DNA of 64,000 nt from Paenibacillus peoriae KCTC 3763. GTDB taxonomy: Bacteria > Bacillota > Bacilli > Paenibacillales > Paenibacillaceae. Below are positions 52,376 through 61,274 of the stretch, piece after piece. Each line of letters starts with the position of its first letter. Within the stretch, counting starts at the first letter, position 1. A program made the translations under genes and the position numbers. A model generated the notes under the pieces. It saw nothing but the letters and a program-made list of their open reading frames with translations. It did no database searches and was not told where the DNA came from. The DNA is taken from contig NZ_AGFX01000041.1 of assembly GCF_000236805.1 (NCBI RefSeq), forward strand, positions 310,001-374,000. The letters run 5' to 3'.

Positions 52376-53554
52376 CTAGCGTAGGGCTTCGTTCAAATCG
52401 CTGATCAGGTCGTCAATATCCTCCAGACCTACTGAAAAGCGAAGTAGTCCATCTGTGATTCCTCGCTCCAGGCGCACACTATGCGGCATAGCCGCATGTG
52501 ACATCATCGCTGGATAAGACAGGATGCTTTCCACAGCTCCCAGACTCACCGCAACAATTGGAATACGCACGCGACTGAGAACTTCTTTGGCCCGCTCACC
52601 AGAACCTACATCAAACGATATCACCGCACCGTATCCGCTGGATTGGCTCTCGTGAACAGCACGTCCCGGATGATTCTCCAGCCCTGGATAGTACACAGCC
52701 TCAATATCGGTTCGGTCGTTCAGCCAGTTCGCAAGCTTTGCCGCACTCTTTTCACTATGTGCCATACGAGCTTCCAGTGTCTTCATGCCGCGCATGAGCA
52801 ACCATGACTCTTGCGGGGCCAGCACAGTTCCCATCCCGTTTTGGAGCTGCTTGATTTGTCTCCCAAGCGATTCGGTACGTGCTACCGCAAGTCCTGCCAG
52901 CACATCGCTGTGCCCGCCGAGAAACTTGGTCGCACTGTGCAGGACAATATCGACACCCTGCTCAATCGGACGCTGATAATAAGGTGTCATAAACGTATTA
53001 TCCAGCAACGTCAAAAGTCCGTTGTCCTGTGCCCAAGAGGCTACTCCTGCGATATCGGTAATTTTGAGTGTAGGATTGGACGGGGTTTCTATATACACAG
53101 CCTTTGTATTTTCCTGCAAAGCCTCTTTTACAAGGTTGAGGTCCGTCATGTCGACAAAGGTTGTTTCGATATTCATCCGTTTCAGTATAGTGGTCAGCAG
53201 CCGATACGTTCCTCCATATACGTCCTCCGAAACAATGACATGATCCCCAGCGGACAGAAGCATAAATACGGTAGAAATGGCCGCCATCCCCGATGCAAAG
53301 GCAAATCCTCTGGCCCCGCCTTCCAATAAGGCAATATAGTCCTCCAGCGCTTGTCGTGTCGGATTACCGGAACGGCTATAGTCATGCTGTGGAGGATTAA
53401 AAATATCATGATGGTGAAAGGTAGAAGCCTGATAGATGGGAACACTCGACGCACCTGTTACACTGTCAATTTCAGAGCCAAAATGCAGCAGCTTGGTAGC
53501 GAATTTCCGCTCCTTATCCAGAGTTTGCTCGATTTTCTTTGTATCCTCAATCAT
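52376..53554 (-). CDS. metC: Cystathionine beta-lyase
   Basis: Cleaves cystathionine to homocysteine, pyruvate and ammonia. A 392-residue PLP enzyme of the Cys/Met metabolism family. YSRSGNPTRQALED (about 57-70) and the PLP lysine in HSATKFLGGHSDV (near 203) are clear. It is the last gene of the met operon and overlaps metI by four bases. The subfamily (beta-lyase, rather than gamma-synthase or gamma-lyase) is inferred from gene order, as in yjcI-yjcJ of Bacillus. Confidence 0.88.
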   Translation of the reverse strand: MIEDTKKIEQTLDKERKFATKLLHFGSEIDSVTGASSVPIYQASTFHHHDIFNPPQHDYSRSGNPTRQALEDYIALLEGGARGFAFASGMAAISTVFMLLSAGDHVIVSEDVYGGTYRLLTTILKRMNIETTFVDMTDLNLVKEALQENTKAVYIETPSNPTLKITDIAGVASWAQDNGLLTLLDNTFMTPYYQRPIEQGVDIVLHSATKFLGGHSDVLAGLAVARTESLGRQIKQLQNGMGTVLAPQESWLLMRGMKTLEARMAHSEKSAAKLANWLNDRTDIEAVYYPGLENHPGRAVHESQSSGYGAVISFDVGSGERAKEVLSRVRIPIVAVSLGAVESILSYPAMMSHAAMPHSVRLERGITDGLLRFSVGLEDIDDLISDLNEALR

Positions 53555-54735
53555 TGTTGCTCCCCTCCTTCAATTTCTTGACGTGCCGCTTCCAACGCCG
53601 CACGCAAATCTTCAATTAAATCGTCTGTATGCTCAATGCCTACGGAGAAACGCAGCAGCCTGTCATCCACCCCAACTGCATCCCGAATTTCTGCTGGTAT
53701 ATCGGCATGTGTCTGCACAGCAGGATAGGTCATTAGCGACTCCACCCCGCCCAGACTTTCGGCAAAAGCAATCAGCTTAATGTGACGAAGCAATGGCTCC
53801 ACATAGCGAGCATCCTTTACTTTAAAGGAGAAAATCCCCGTGTTGCCGCTGGATTGCTTGTTTTGTATCTCACGCCCCGGATGACCTTCAAGCCCTGGAT
53901 AAAATACTTCCGCCACTGCAGGATGGGTCAATAAATAGTTAGCAAGTACCGTCGCATTATGCTCATGCCGATCCATACGCAGCGCCAGCGTTTTCATGCC
54001 CTTCATCAATTGATAGCTGTCGCTCGGGGAAAGCACAGCTCCTATAGAATTGTGAAGGAAGGAAACTTCGTCCGATAGCTCTTTGCCCTTGGTTACGATC
54101 AAACCTGCCAGCACGTCATTGTGCCCACCCAAATACTTGGTTGCGCTATGTACCACAATATCAGCACCCAGTTCCAAAGGACGCTGGAAATATGGTGTTA
54201 GCAGCGTATTGTCTACAATGGTAAGCAACTGACGTTGTGATGCCCATTCAGCCACCGCTTGAATATCCGTAATCATCATCAACGGGTTCGTAGGCGTTTC
54301 TATGAATACAGCTTTGGTATTCGGTCGACATGACTGTTCGAGTGCTTCAAGATCGTTTGTATCCACATAACTCGCAGTTACGCCGAATTTAGATAAAATG
54401 CGCTCCAGCAAACGATATGTCCCGCCATAGAGGTCTAGCGATACAATGAGATGATCTCCCTGTCCAAACAAAGCAAATACCGTTTGCAGCGCCGCCATGC
54501 CGGAACTGCACGCAAAGCCTGCATCACCAGATTCCAGTGCAGCGGAAGCCTCTTCCAGTACCTTTCGCGTCGGATTGGTCGTCCGAATGTAATCAAATCC
54601 TGTGCTTTGGCCCAGACGGGGATGGCGGAACGCCGTAGCTTGATAAATCGGATAATTAATAGACCCGGTTACTGGTTCCTCTACTGAACCGATCTGTGCC
54701 AGTCTGCTTTCGATTTTCCACTGCTTCTCACTCAT
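53551..54735 (-). CDS. metI: Cystathionine gamma-synthase/O-acetylhomoserine thiolyase
   Basis: Joins an activated homoserine with cysteine or sulfide. A 394-residue member of the same PLP family as the gene behind it. YIRTTNPTRKVLEE (about 50-63) and the PLP lysine in HSATKYLGGHNDV (near 199) are present. Start ATG 54735 has AGGAGG 6 bases before it, which excludes the longer frame. It follows metA by 125 bases and should be on the same S-box-controlled transcript. In Bacillus the MetI enzyme has both activities. Confidence 0.88.
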   Translation of the reverse strand: MSEKQWKIESRLAQIGSVEEPVTGSINYPIYQATAFRHPRLGQSTGFDYIRTTNPTRKVLEEASAALESGDAGFACSSGMAALQTVFALFGQGDHLIVSLDLYGGTYRLLERILSKFGVTASYVDTNDLEALEQSCRPNTKAVFIETPTNPLMMITDIQAVAEWASQRQLLTIVDNTLLTPYFQRPLELGADIVVHSATKYLGGHNDVLAGLIVTKGKELSDEVSFLHNSIGAVLSPSDSYQLMKGMKTLALRMDRHEHNATVLANYLLTHPAVAEVFYPGLEGHPGREIQNKQSSGNTGIFSFKVKDARYVEPLLRHIKLIAFAESLGGVESLMTYPAVQTHADIPAEIRDAVGVDDRLLRFSVGIEHTDDLIEDLRAALEAARQEIEGGEQQ

Positions 54736-54860
54736 ACGAATCCTCCTATTAAATTCCATATTTGATGATGTAATATATGCTGCAAAAATGGATGATCAAA
54801 TACTATACTGCTGCGCTACTGCAAGGTGGTACTGCAGAAAGGTGAATTTCAAACCCCTTT

Positions 54861-55778
54861 TTAAATCTGGGGCCCGATATCGTAAGGTGTTTCTTGGTAT
54901 ACATAATAGTTAAGCCAATTCGAAAATAATAAATTGGCATGCGCACGCCAGATAGAGGGCGGTGTGCGTGTAGGGTCATCGTCCGGAAAATAGTTTTTGG
55001 GGACTTCAATATCCAGTCCTTTAGCCACATCACGATCGTATTCCCATTTCAGCGAGAGTGGATCATATTCGGAATGGCCAGTTACAAAAATTTGTTTACC
55101 ATCACACGTGGCGACCAGATACACTCCGGCTTCCTTGGATTCGGATAAAATCTCTAATTCGGCAATGCGATCAATATCTTCCCGCCGAACCTCCGTATGC
55201 CGGGAGTGAGGAGCATGAAAAAGTTCATCGAAACCACGTAGAAGCTTCACTGTAGGCTTAATAACCGTGTGTGGAAATACGCCAAAGCATTTGAAGTCGA
55301 GTCCGTATTTAGGGACCCCGAAATGATGGTATAGGCCTGCCTGTGAGGCCCAACAGATATGCATGGTCGAAGTGACATTCGTTTTCGTCCATTCAAAAAT
55401 TTGCTGGATTTCCTTCCAGTAGTTCACATCTTCAAACTCAAACTGCTCTACCGGGGCACCTGTAATAACCATACCGTCAAAACGATTGTTCTTGATCTCG
55501 TCAAACGTTTTATAAAACATGTTCAAATATTCTTGTGATGTATTTTTGGATACATGGGACTTCATGTGTACCAATGTAACGTCCACTTGCAGCGGGGTAT
55601 TGCCGACCAGTCGCAACAGTTGGGTTTCTGTTGTCTCTTTTGTAGGCATCAAATTCAAAATGGCGATGCGCAACGGACGAATATCCTGGTGATAGGCCAG
55701 GCTTTCATCCATTACGAAAATATTTTCGCCCTCCAGCACTTCCTTGGCAGGTAGTGTATCCGGAATCTTAATCGGCAT
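54861..55778 (-). CDS. metA: Homoserine O-acetyltransferase (MetA type)
   Basis: Activates homoserine for methionine synthesis. A 305-residue protein with the MetA amidotransferase-like fold. The catalytic Cys is in [12 protein letters not shown] (near 142), and the His-Glu pair in [11 protein letters not shown] (near 195) and [10 protein letters not shown] (near 235). Residue 111 is Glu (TGAPVE), which in this family marks acetyl-CoA rather than succinyl-CoA use. ATG 55778 has GAGGAG 9 bases before it. A SAM riboswitch lies upstream. Confidence 0.93.
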   Translation of the reverse strand: MPIKIPDTLPAKEVLEGENIFVMDESLAYHQDIRPLRIAILNLMPTKETTETQLLRLVGNTPLQVDVTLVHMKSHVSKNTSQEYLNMFYKTFDEIKNNRFDGMVITGAPVEQFEFEDVNYWKEIQQIFEWTKTNVTSTMHICWASQAGLYHHFGVPKYGLDFKCFGVFPHTVIKPTVKLLRGFDELFHAPHSRHTEVRREDIDRIAELEILSESKEAGVYLVATCDGKQIFVTGHSEYDPLSLKWEYDRDVAKGLDIEVPKNYFPDDDPTRTPPSIWRAHANLLFSNWLNYYVYQETPYDIGPQI

Positions 55779-55841
55779 GTAACTCACTCCTCGTTAGTAA
55801 GTTTTGCGAAAATCGTCATGTTGAGATGCCGGGCATATAAT

Positions 55842-56021
55842 AAAAAGACCTATCTCAGTTAGAGAAAGGTCATATTTGTATCCATATGCGCCTCTCTCAT
55901 CTGTCAGGGCAACACGCTTGTATACAAAGCGCACGTCCTGCAAGAATTAGCACCGTGCGATTAGAATCGCCGGTTGCCGGGTATCATCGGGCTAGTCCCT
56001 CCACCTGCTCTTGATAAGATT
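55842..56021 (-). promoter_or_regulatory. SAM-I (S-box) riboswitch with terminator
   Basis: Read leftward from 56021, the aptamer shows CTTATCAAGAG, AGGTGGAGGGACTAGCCC, GATGATACCCGGCAACC, GGTGCTAATTCTTGC and GACAGATGAGAGA (ending near 55893). These are the conserved blocks of the S-box. A terminator stem GACCTTTCTC/GAGATAGGTC with T5 follows at 55842-55872. With SAM bound the terminator forms and the met genes are off. The remaining 64 bases lead to metA. Confidence 0.96.
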
Positions 56022-56328
56022 TCGCTATATTCTTTTAGGTTTGCAATGTTCTTTTTAAACACTTTAATGCATCGGCTGGGCTTCGTCAAGATGGGACTTG
56101 TAAATTCGTGTCCTCCATTCACATTTTGTCTAGCTTTTCCATAGGTTAAATCATTCCCCTCTTATCGCTGGATCTCTTGTCACTACTGTTGATTCAGCCA
56201 TGATTTTGCGCTTGAAAGGCCGTAGGCCGAGCGTTATACTATACAAGTGCTAATAGGCAAAATAATGGTGCAACAGTGCAGATTTTGAGTGCTTTCTGCG
56301 TTATTGTGGCAACCTAAAAAGAACATTT
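56022..56328. other. Gap between the divergent met and corA leaders
   Basis: About 300 bases without an ORF or recognised structure. It must contain the promoters of both leader RNAs: the met one reads left and the corA one right. No operator was identified. Confidence 0.4.
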
Positions 56329-56569
56329 GTGAGGTGAATCCGGAATGGAAGGCGACCCGAGTCCGAATAGGCGGCGATCCCTGAACAACAGCATAGGAAT
56401 GACTTCAGCTTGCCGAGAGACGGGACGCCAGGCTCTGCATGCTCCAAAAGCCTTCGGCTTTTAATGGGAATGCTCGCTTATCCGAACCGGCTAAACGGCT
56501 AACTGAGCCCATTCCTTATGCTTAAGGTACACGTATTTCCGTTACGACGGAGCATAAGGAGTGACATAT
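56329..56569 (+). promoter_or_regulatory. Structured leader of corA, M-box-like magnesium riboswitch
   Basis: The leader begins GTGAGGTGAATCCGGAATGG, close to the M-box opening, and later has TTTTAATGGGAATGCTCGC and GGCTAAACGG, like its 3' blocks. GGAATGG (56342-56348) can pair with CCATTCC (56509-56515) to close the whole domain. Next, TCCTTATGCT (56513-56522) can pair with AGCATAAGGA (56551-56560), which buries the AAGGAG ribosome site. The two stems share TCC and exclude each other, so the switch would act on translation. Some blocks (GAATCCG, GGCTAACT) also recall the ydaO type. Confidence 0.6.
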
Positions 56570-57505
56570 ATGAAAATCCGTTTGGTAAACAACGGGGTTT
56601 TTACCCCTGTCGAAGAAATTGAAATGGCGCTTACTGCACCGGCGGAGGGCTTTTATTGGATTGATGCCGATGTTGAAGATCTGGCAGTGCTCCAGCCTTT
56701 ATTCTCCATGCATGATCTTGCGGTGGAGGACTGTTTGAGCGAAGAAGAGCAGCGTCCGAAGATTGAAATCTACGAAAGCCATTATTTTATCGTTGTAAAC
56801 AGTATTCGTTTTGATGATGAAGAAATATTTTTACGTGCTTTGAACATTTTTCTCGGTCGTCATTTTATCATTACGGTGACCAAGCAAAAAATCAACGAGC
56901 TTCGCTCACTTAAGCCTTTGCTTTGGGAGCAGGAAGTAAGTCAGCCGGACCGTTTTATGTATCTGCTGATCGATTTGATCGTCGATAATTATTTTCTGGT
57001 TGGTGACCGGATTGAGGTCCGCATTGAAAAGCTGGAAGAAGATATTCTAATGCATACAAAAAAGTCGCATTTGAATGAGATCATCGGCTTGCGCAGTGAG
57101 ATTTTGTGGCTGAAAAAGGTGCTGGGACCGCAAAAAGAGGTCATTAATACCTTGAATAAACGGGATTTACGCCTCATCGACGATCAATTGCAAAAGTATT
57201 TTAGCGACATTTATGAAAATGCTGTGAAAATTTCGGAGACTTTCGAAACTTACCGCGACTTGATGGGTAACCTTCGAGAAGCTTATCAATCCAGTATTGC
57301 TAACCGTGCCAATGAAATTATGCGCGTGTTTACAGCAATTACGACTATATTTATGCCATTGACGGTTATTACCGGAATATATGGAATGAACTTCGACAAT
57401 ATGCCTGAGCTTCATACACATTATGGCTATTTTGTTGTTATTGGTGTCATGGTGGCGCTGGGTGTGAGTATGTTCTTTATTTTCCGCAAGAAGGACTGGG
57501 TTTAA
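56570..57505 (+). CDS. corA: Magnesium transporter CorA family
   Basis: A 311-residue inner-membrane channel for Mg2+ (and Co2+), active as a pentamer. A large cytoplasmic part (about 1-245) is followed by two membrane segments (about 250-270 and 284-305), with the signature YGMNF (about 272-276) between them. The C-terminus is basic (RKKDWV). Start ATG 56570 is 8 bases behind AAGGAG; the GTG at 56561 lies within the ribosome site. The regulation by its leader is discussed there. Confidence 0.95.
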   Translation: MKIRLVNNGVFTPVEEIEMALTAPAEGFYWIDADVEDLAVLQPLFSMHDLAVEDCLSEEEQRPKIEIYESHYFIVVNSIRFDDEEIFLRALNIFLGRHFIITVTKQKINELRSLKPLLWEQEVSQPDRFMYLLIDLIVDNYFLVGDRIEVRIEKLEEDILMHTKKSHLNEIIGLRSEILWLKKVLGPQKEVINTLNKRDLRLIDDQLQKYFSDIYENAVKISETFETYRDLMGNLREAYQSSIANRANEIMRVFTAITTIFMPLTVITGIYGMNFDNMPELHTHYGYFVVIGVMVALGVSMFFIFRKKDWV

Positions 57506-57519
57506 AAAGAAACGTGTGA

Positions 57520-57572
57520 CCAAAGCAGCAGTCGTATCCAGTCAGGATATAGCTGCTGCTTTGGTTTATAGT
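57520..57572 (+). terminator. Terminator after corA
   Basis: CCAAAGCAGCAG and CTGCTGCTTTGG form a 12-bp stem, extended by an inner TATCC/GGATA. TTTA follows. It starts 15 bases after the corA stop. Confidence 0.85.
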
Positions 57573-57665
57573 TGATACTTGTTGATAATATGTCCTATCT
57601 TACAAAAAACACCAACCTATTTTGCCTTTCGGCGAATGATCGGTGCTTCCGATTTTGTATTAGGT

Positions 57666-58673
57666 TTATCCCACATGTCGATCTGATGTCCCCTGATGGC
57701 GGAAACGGATACGGATTAGACGCAGACGCTCATAAACTTGATCCAGCCCTGTTTCTGCCGCCTTTTCCTCGCCGTACACTTGCAACATGACGGGCTTGAG
57801 CAGCGTATCCCCCAACTCTTCATAGGCAGACCAGATGGCTGCCTGTTCTTCCTCGGATACGTTCACCAGTTCCTTATGGATGAGCTTCTCCATATCAAAT
57901 CCATCCCTGTCCAGATGCTCCACAGCTTCAATCATCTCTCTACGATGCAAACCTGCCTTCATTCCGATGTGCTCCAGTGAAAGACCATCTGAAACACCTT
58001 CAATAATCGTTTTTGTCAGGCTGAATTTGTTCAGCTCCTGTCTGTACTGGTTCTGTTTTTGTTTGTACATCCATGACAAAAAAACTTCTTCTTCCAGCGT
58101 CTCGGTTACCCAATTCAGTGGAAATGATGTGGTCCGGTCATTTTGTGTCGTAATAGCCAGTAGCTCCTGCCCATATTGAGACATCTTGCCCTGGCCCACA
58201 CCGGGCAGCTCCAGCAATTCCTCTTCCGTATGGGGAAGATAAACGCTAATGAGTCGGAGCAGCCGATTCGTAGCGATAAAATAAGGGGCTTTGCGCTCGG
58301 TGGCTGCCTTCTGCCGTCTCCACAATGTCAACTGCTCATATACATCGTCACGCGGAAATAAATCGCTATAACAGTACAGCTTTTGCAGCGATTGCCCCCG
58401 TCCTGCTGCTCCTTCGTGCTCATTAAAAACCCCATGGATCAAGGGTCTGTAGCCCTCAGCCATCTTGAGCGCCAGCTCATGGCGGTACACATGCAGCAAT
58501 TCCTGCCACAAGCTGCCCTCATACCAAAGATCATCCGTGCTTTCATCCAAGTCATGGTGCGTACTCCAGCCAGCACTCCATATCCCTTCATGTTGCCCAA
58601 TCCACACCTGGGCAAAACTCTCATAGCCATGTTCATTCCGTTTGGACAAGCGATTTAAAAATACAATCTCCAT
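57666..58673 (-). CDS. HRDC-domain protein
   Basis: A 335-residue protein with an HRDC domain (about 125-200, LWRRQKAATERKAPYFIATN, LLELPGVGQGKMSQYGQELL) like that of RecQ helicases and RNase D. The last part (about 215-320) looks like the helix-turn-helix unit found behind the HRDC of RecQ (SLEHIGMKAGLHRREMIEAVE). No helicase domain is present. It may bind DNA and assist a helicase. ATG 58673 has GGGAGG 7 bases before it; the 14 codons upstream are not supported. Confidence 0.82.
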   Translation of the reverse strand: MEIVFLNRLSKRNEHGYESFAQVWIGQHEGIWSAGWSTHHDLDESTDDLWYEGSLWQELLHVYRHELALKMAEGYRPLIHGVFNEHEGAAGRGQSLQKLYCYSDLFPRDDVYEQLTLWRRQKAATERKAPYFIATNRLLRLISVYLPHTEEELLELPGVGQGKMSQYGQELLAITTQNDRTTSFPLNWVTETLEEEVFLSWMYKQKQNQYRQELNKFSLTKTIIEGVSDGLSLEHIGMKAGLHRREMIEAVEHLDRDGFDMEKLIHKELVNVSEEEQAAIWSAYEELGDTLLKPVMLQVYGEEKAAETGLDQVYERLRLIRIRFRHQGTSDRHVG

Positions 58674-58728
58674 GATTTTCCTCCCTGTTGTATCATTGAT
58701 TACAGTCCCGCACAACGCAAAAACACAA

Positions 58729-58776
58729 AAAAAGCACCTATCCCGCGTATTCGCAAGAAAGGTGCTTCCCTTTTTG
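58729..58776 (-). terminator. Terminator after the ROK kinase gene
   Basis: AAGCACCT pairs with AGGTGCTT; on the minus strand the second arm ends in TTTTTTTGTG. It lies about 65 bases beyond the kinase stop. Confidence 0.78.
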
Positions 58777-58838
58777 AGCCGTACTATACTGTTGTCTATA
58801 TGATAACCGTACCTTGGAGCGTCGTCAACCAGAAATTC

Positions 58839-59717
58839 TCAACGACTTAGCTTTTCCTTTGCCAAGGCAAGAGCACCACACAATCCGGCATTGTCACCCA
58901 ATCCCGGACTTACGATATATTGATCAATGTCTGTTGTCAGACTCGGATGCTGTACATAGCCGTTCAAAAGCTCTTGAAGCTTGCTGCGAATGAGCGGGAA
59001 CAACTGCTCCTGTTTCATTACGCCTCCGCCCATAATAATCTTTTGCGGTGACAGGATTAATACATAGCTCATCAAAGCCTGTGCGAGATAATACGCTTCC
59101 ATCTCCCATGCCGGGTGATCAACAGAAAGCTCATGTCCCTTAACCTTCCATCTTTTTTCGAGCGAAGGACCCGCTGCCAGTCCTTCCAGACAATCTCCGT
59201 GATAAGGGCATGTACCCTCATAAGTATCCTCTGGATGACGACGCACCAGAATATGTCCCATCTCTGGATGAGATAATCCATGAATCAGTTTACCCCCAAC
59301 CAAAGCACCTGCCCCAATGCCTGTACCTATCGTAATATACAGACAGCTGTCCATTCCCTTGGCTGCGCCCCAGATGGATTCACCTAATGCTGCTCCGTTC
59401 ACATCGGTGTCAAATCCCATAGGTACATCAAAATGCTCTTTCAGCTTGCCAATCAGATTGTAATTCCCCCAATGCGGCTTAGGTGTTGTCGTAATATAGC
59501 CATATGTATCACTGCCCTCGATAGGATCAATCGGTCCAAATGACCCTACTCCCAGCGCTTCAATACCCTTCCCTTCAAAAAATGAAATGACATTCTCCAT
59601 CGTTTCCGCTGGTGTGGTTGTTGGAAAGCTCGCACGCTCCAGTACCTCTCCCCGTTCATTGCCGATTCCACATACAAATTTGGTACCGCCTGCTTCAATT
59701 GCTCCCAATACTGCCAT
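58839..59717 (-). CDS. ROK-family fructokinase
   Basis: Phosphorylates a hexose, most likely fructose, using ATP. A 292-residue cytosolic protein. It has the phosphate loop AIEAGGTKFVCGIG (about 6-19), the catalytic Asp in FDTDVNGAALGE (near 103), GTGIGAGALVGG (about 131-142) and the zinc site around HPEMGHILV and CPYHGDCLEG (about 151-178). It resembles ScrK/GmuE. It stands alone between terminators and is transcribed away from the exonuclease gene. Confidence 0.9.
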   Translation of the reverse strand: MAVLGAIEAGGTKFVCGIGNERGEVLERASFPTTTPAETMENVISFFEGKGIEALGVGSFGPIDPIEGSDTYGYITTTPKPHWGNYNLIGKLKEHFDVPMGFDTDVNGAALGESIWGAAKGMDSCLYITIGTGIGAGALVGGKLIHGLSHPEMGHILVRRHPEDTYEGTCPYHGDCLEGLAAGPSLEKRWKVKGHELSVDHPAWEMEAYYLAQALMSYVLILSPQKIIMGGGVMKQEQLFPLIRSKLQELLNGYVQHPSLTTDIDQYIVSPGLGDNAGLCGALALAKEKLSR

Positions 59718-59931
59718 AGCTTGTGTTGTCCCCTCTCATTCGAAATCCGTTACCTTTCACTATATTCACCTGAAACGTGTCCAAGGTCAATCCCCTGATC
59801 ACAATTGTATACATATGACTGTTTCTATGCTGATGCCTATGGACACAAAAAAGGACACTAACGATCCAAACGTCAGCATCCTCACAGATACTTTGCCTGA
59901 ATATTCAATATGAAGCAGCACAGCTGCCTCA

Positions 59932-60846
59932 TTATGATCCGGTGGCAACCCCCATCAACGTACATAAGCTTTTCATTTCAAGCTGCTCAAACTTGTCGAC
60001 AATTTGCACATGATCCAGTGTCAGCAGACAGCTGTCCAAAGCACACGCTACAGGCACATCACAATGAATTGTAGCAAGCTTGCGTGAAAGATGCAGCATA
60101 TCCAGATCGCTCTCAATCTTTTTGCGCACCGATGGCGTCAACTGATCCAGATTCTCCAGAATACCTTCAATGGAATCATATTCCTGCACCAGCTTGAGCG
60201 CTGTTTTCTCACCAATACCGCGTACCCCCGGGTAATTGTCGCTCGCATCCCCCATTAAGCCTTTGATATCCACCACTTGGCGCGGCTTAAGCCCTTTTTC
60301 AGCCAACAATGTCTCCGGGGTATACACCATATAGTTGCCGTGGCCTTTTTTCATAATGATAACCCGTGTCCGCTCATCCACCAGTTGGAGTAAATCATGA
60401 TCCCCTGAGAGAATCATCACATCCATGTCCTCATGTTGCGTATAATGGCGTGCAAGCGTACCGATGCAATCATCCGCCTCAAAGCCTTCAGCTCCAATAT
60501 TGGGAATGCCAAGGCTGTCCGTCACTTCACGGATCAATGTAAACTGGGGAATCAAATCATCCGGTGCGTCAGCTCGATTTCCTTTATACGCAGCAAAATG
60601 CTCTCCGCGAAAAGTCGTTCCGCCCATGTCCCAGCAGCAAATGACATGCGTAGGATCAAATGTTTGAACCGCATCCCAAAAATATCGAATAAAACCATAT
60701 ATGGCGTTTGTTGGCACTCCAGCTTTTGTACGACGAATATATCCGTTTGCGGCAGTTGCATAATAAGCGCGGAATAGCAGAGCCATGCCGTCAACCAGCA
60801 TTATGGATTGTTCATTACGTTGTGTCACAGATTGTATTGCTCCCAT
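59932..60846 (-). CDS. 5'-3' exonuclease of the PolA N-domain/flap endonuclease family
   Basis: A 304-residue stand-alone version of the DNA polymerase I 5'-nuclease, able to remove RNA primers or flaps. Acidic metal ligands are seen in MLVDGMALLF (about 16-25), GFEADDCIGTLA (about 120-131) and ILSGDHDLLQLV (about 145-156); helix-hairpin-helix is IKGLMGDASDNYPGVRGIGEKTA (split, about 193-216). YpcP of Bacillus is similar. The start ATG 60846 has only a distant GGAG; a shorter form from residue 16 is unlikely since it cuts the first strand. Confidence 0.9.
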   Translation of the reverse strand: MGAIQSVTQRNEQSIMLVDGMALLFRAYYATAANGYIRRTKAGVPTNAIYGFIRYFWDAVQTFDPTHVICCWDMGGTTFRGEHFAAYKGNRADAPDDLIPQFTLIREVTDSLGIPNIGAEGFEADDCIGTLARHYTQHEDMDVMILSGDHDLLQLVDERTRVIIMKKGHGNYMVYTPETLLAEKGLKPRQVVDIKGLMGDASDNYPGVRGIGEKTALKLVQEYDSIEGILENLDQLTPSVRKKIESDLDMLHLSRKLATIHCDVPVACALDSCLLTLDHVQIVDKFEQLEMKSLCTLMGVATGS

Positions 60847-60901
60847 TCATTCATATTATTTAACTCCAACAGTATACCATATCGCGGAGCGGAATTGGGC
60901 G

Positions 60902-61267
60902 TTATTGAGCACCCCATGCCTCCTCAAATGTTTCCTCTTTGAAGCCTATCGTGACTTTGTTCCCATCTGTTACGATGGGGCGCTTGATCAATCTTCCATT
61001 CGAGGACAGAAGTGAAATTTGCTCTTCACGGCTCATATCTCCGAGCTTGTCCTTCAATTTTAACTCCTTGTAAACCTCACCGCTCGTATTGAAAAATTTC
61101 TTGAGCTCCAGTCCGCTTTTACGGATCAAATCTTCCAGCTCCTCCGGTCCGGGCGGTTGCTCAAAAATAGGAATCAGTTCCGTCTCATGTCCTTTGTTTT
61201 GCAGCCATTTTACTGCATTGCGACAGGTGCCGCATTTGGAATACTGATAAATTTTCAGTTGACTCAT
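60902..61267 (-). CDS. ArsC/Spx-family protein
   Basis: A 121-residue thioredoxin-fold protein of the ArsC/Spx/MgsR group. The redox motif is SKCGTCRNAVKWL (CxxC at 12 and 15), and RLIKRPIVTDGNKVTIGF (about 92-109) is the family C-terminal block. It resembles YusI-type proteins more than Spx itself. It could be a reductase or a redox-sensitive regulator. It lies 7 bases behind the pseudouridine synthase gene and likely shares its transcript. Confidence 0.87.
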   Translation of the reverse strand: MSQLKIYQYSKCGTCRNAVKWLQNKGHETELIPIFEQPPGPEELEDLIRKSGLELKKFFNTSGEVYKELKLKDKLGDMSREEQISLLSSNGRLIKRPIVTDGNKVTIGFKEETFEEAWGAQ

Positions 61268-61274
61268 CGTTAGG

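Noticed and set aside
51996-52379. 127-residue rightward frame between mqnC and metC
   Set aside because: No ribosome site, no family likeness, and it spans the metC terminator; probably chance.
54805-54850. Sequence AAGGTGGTACTGCAG resembling a T-box core
   Set aside because: It is on the wrong strand for metI, lacks the specifier stem and antiterminator blocks, and is too short.
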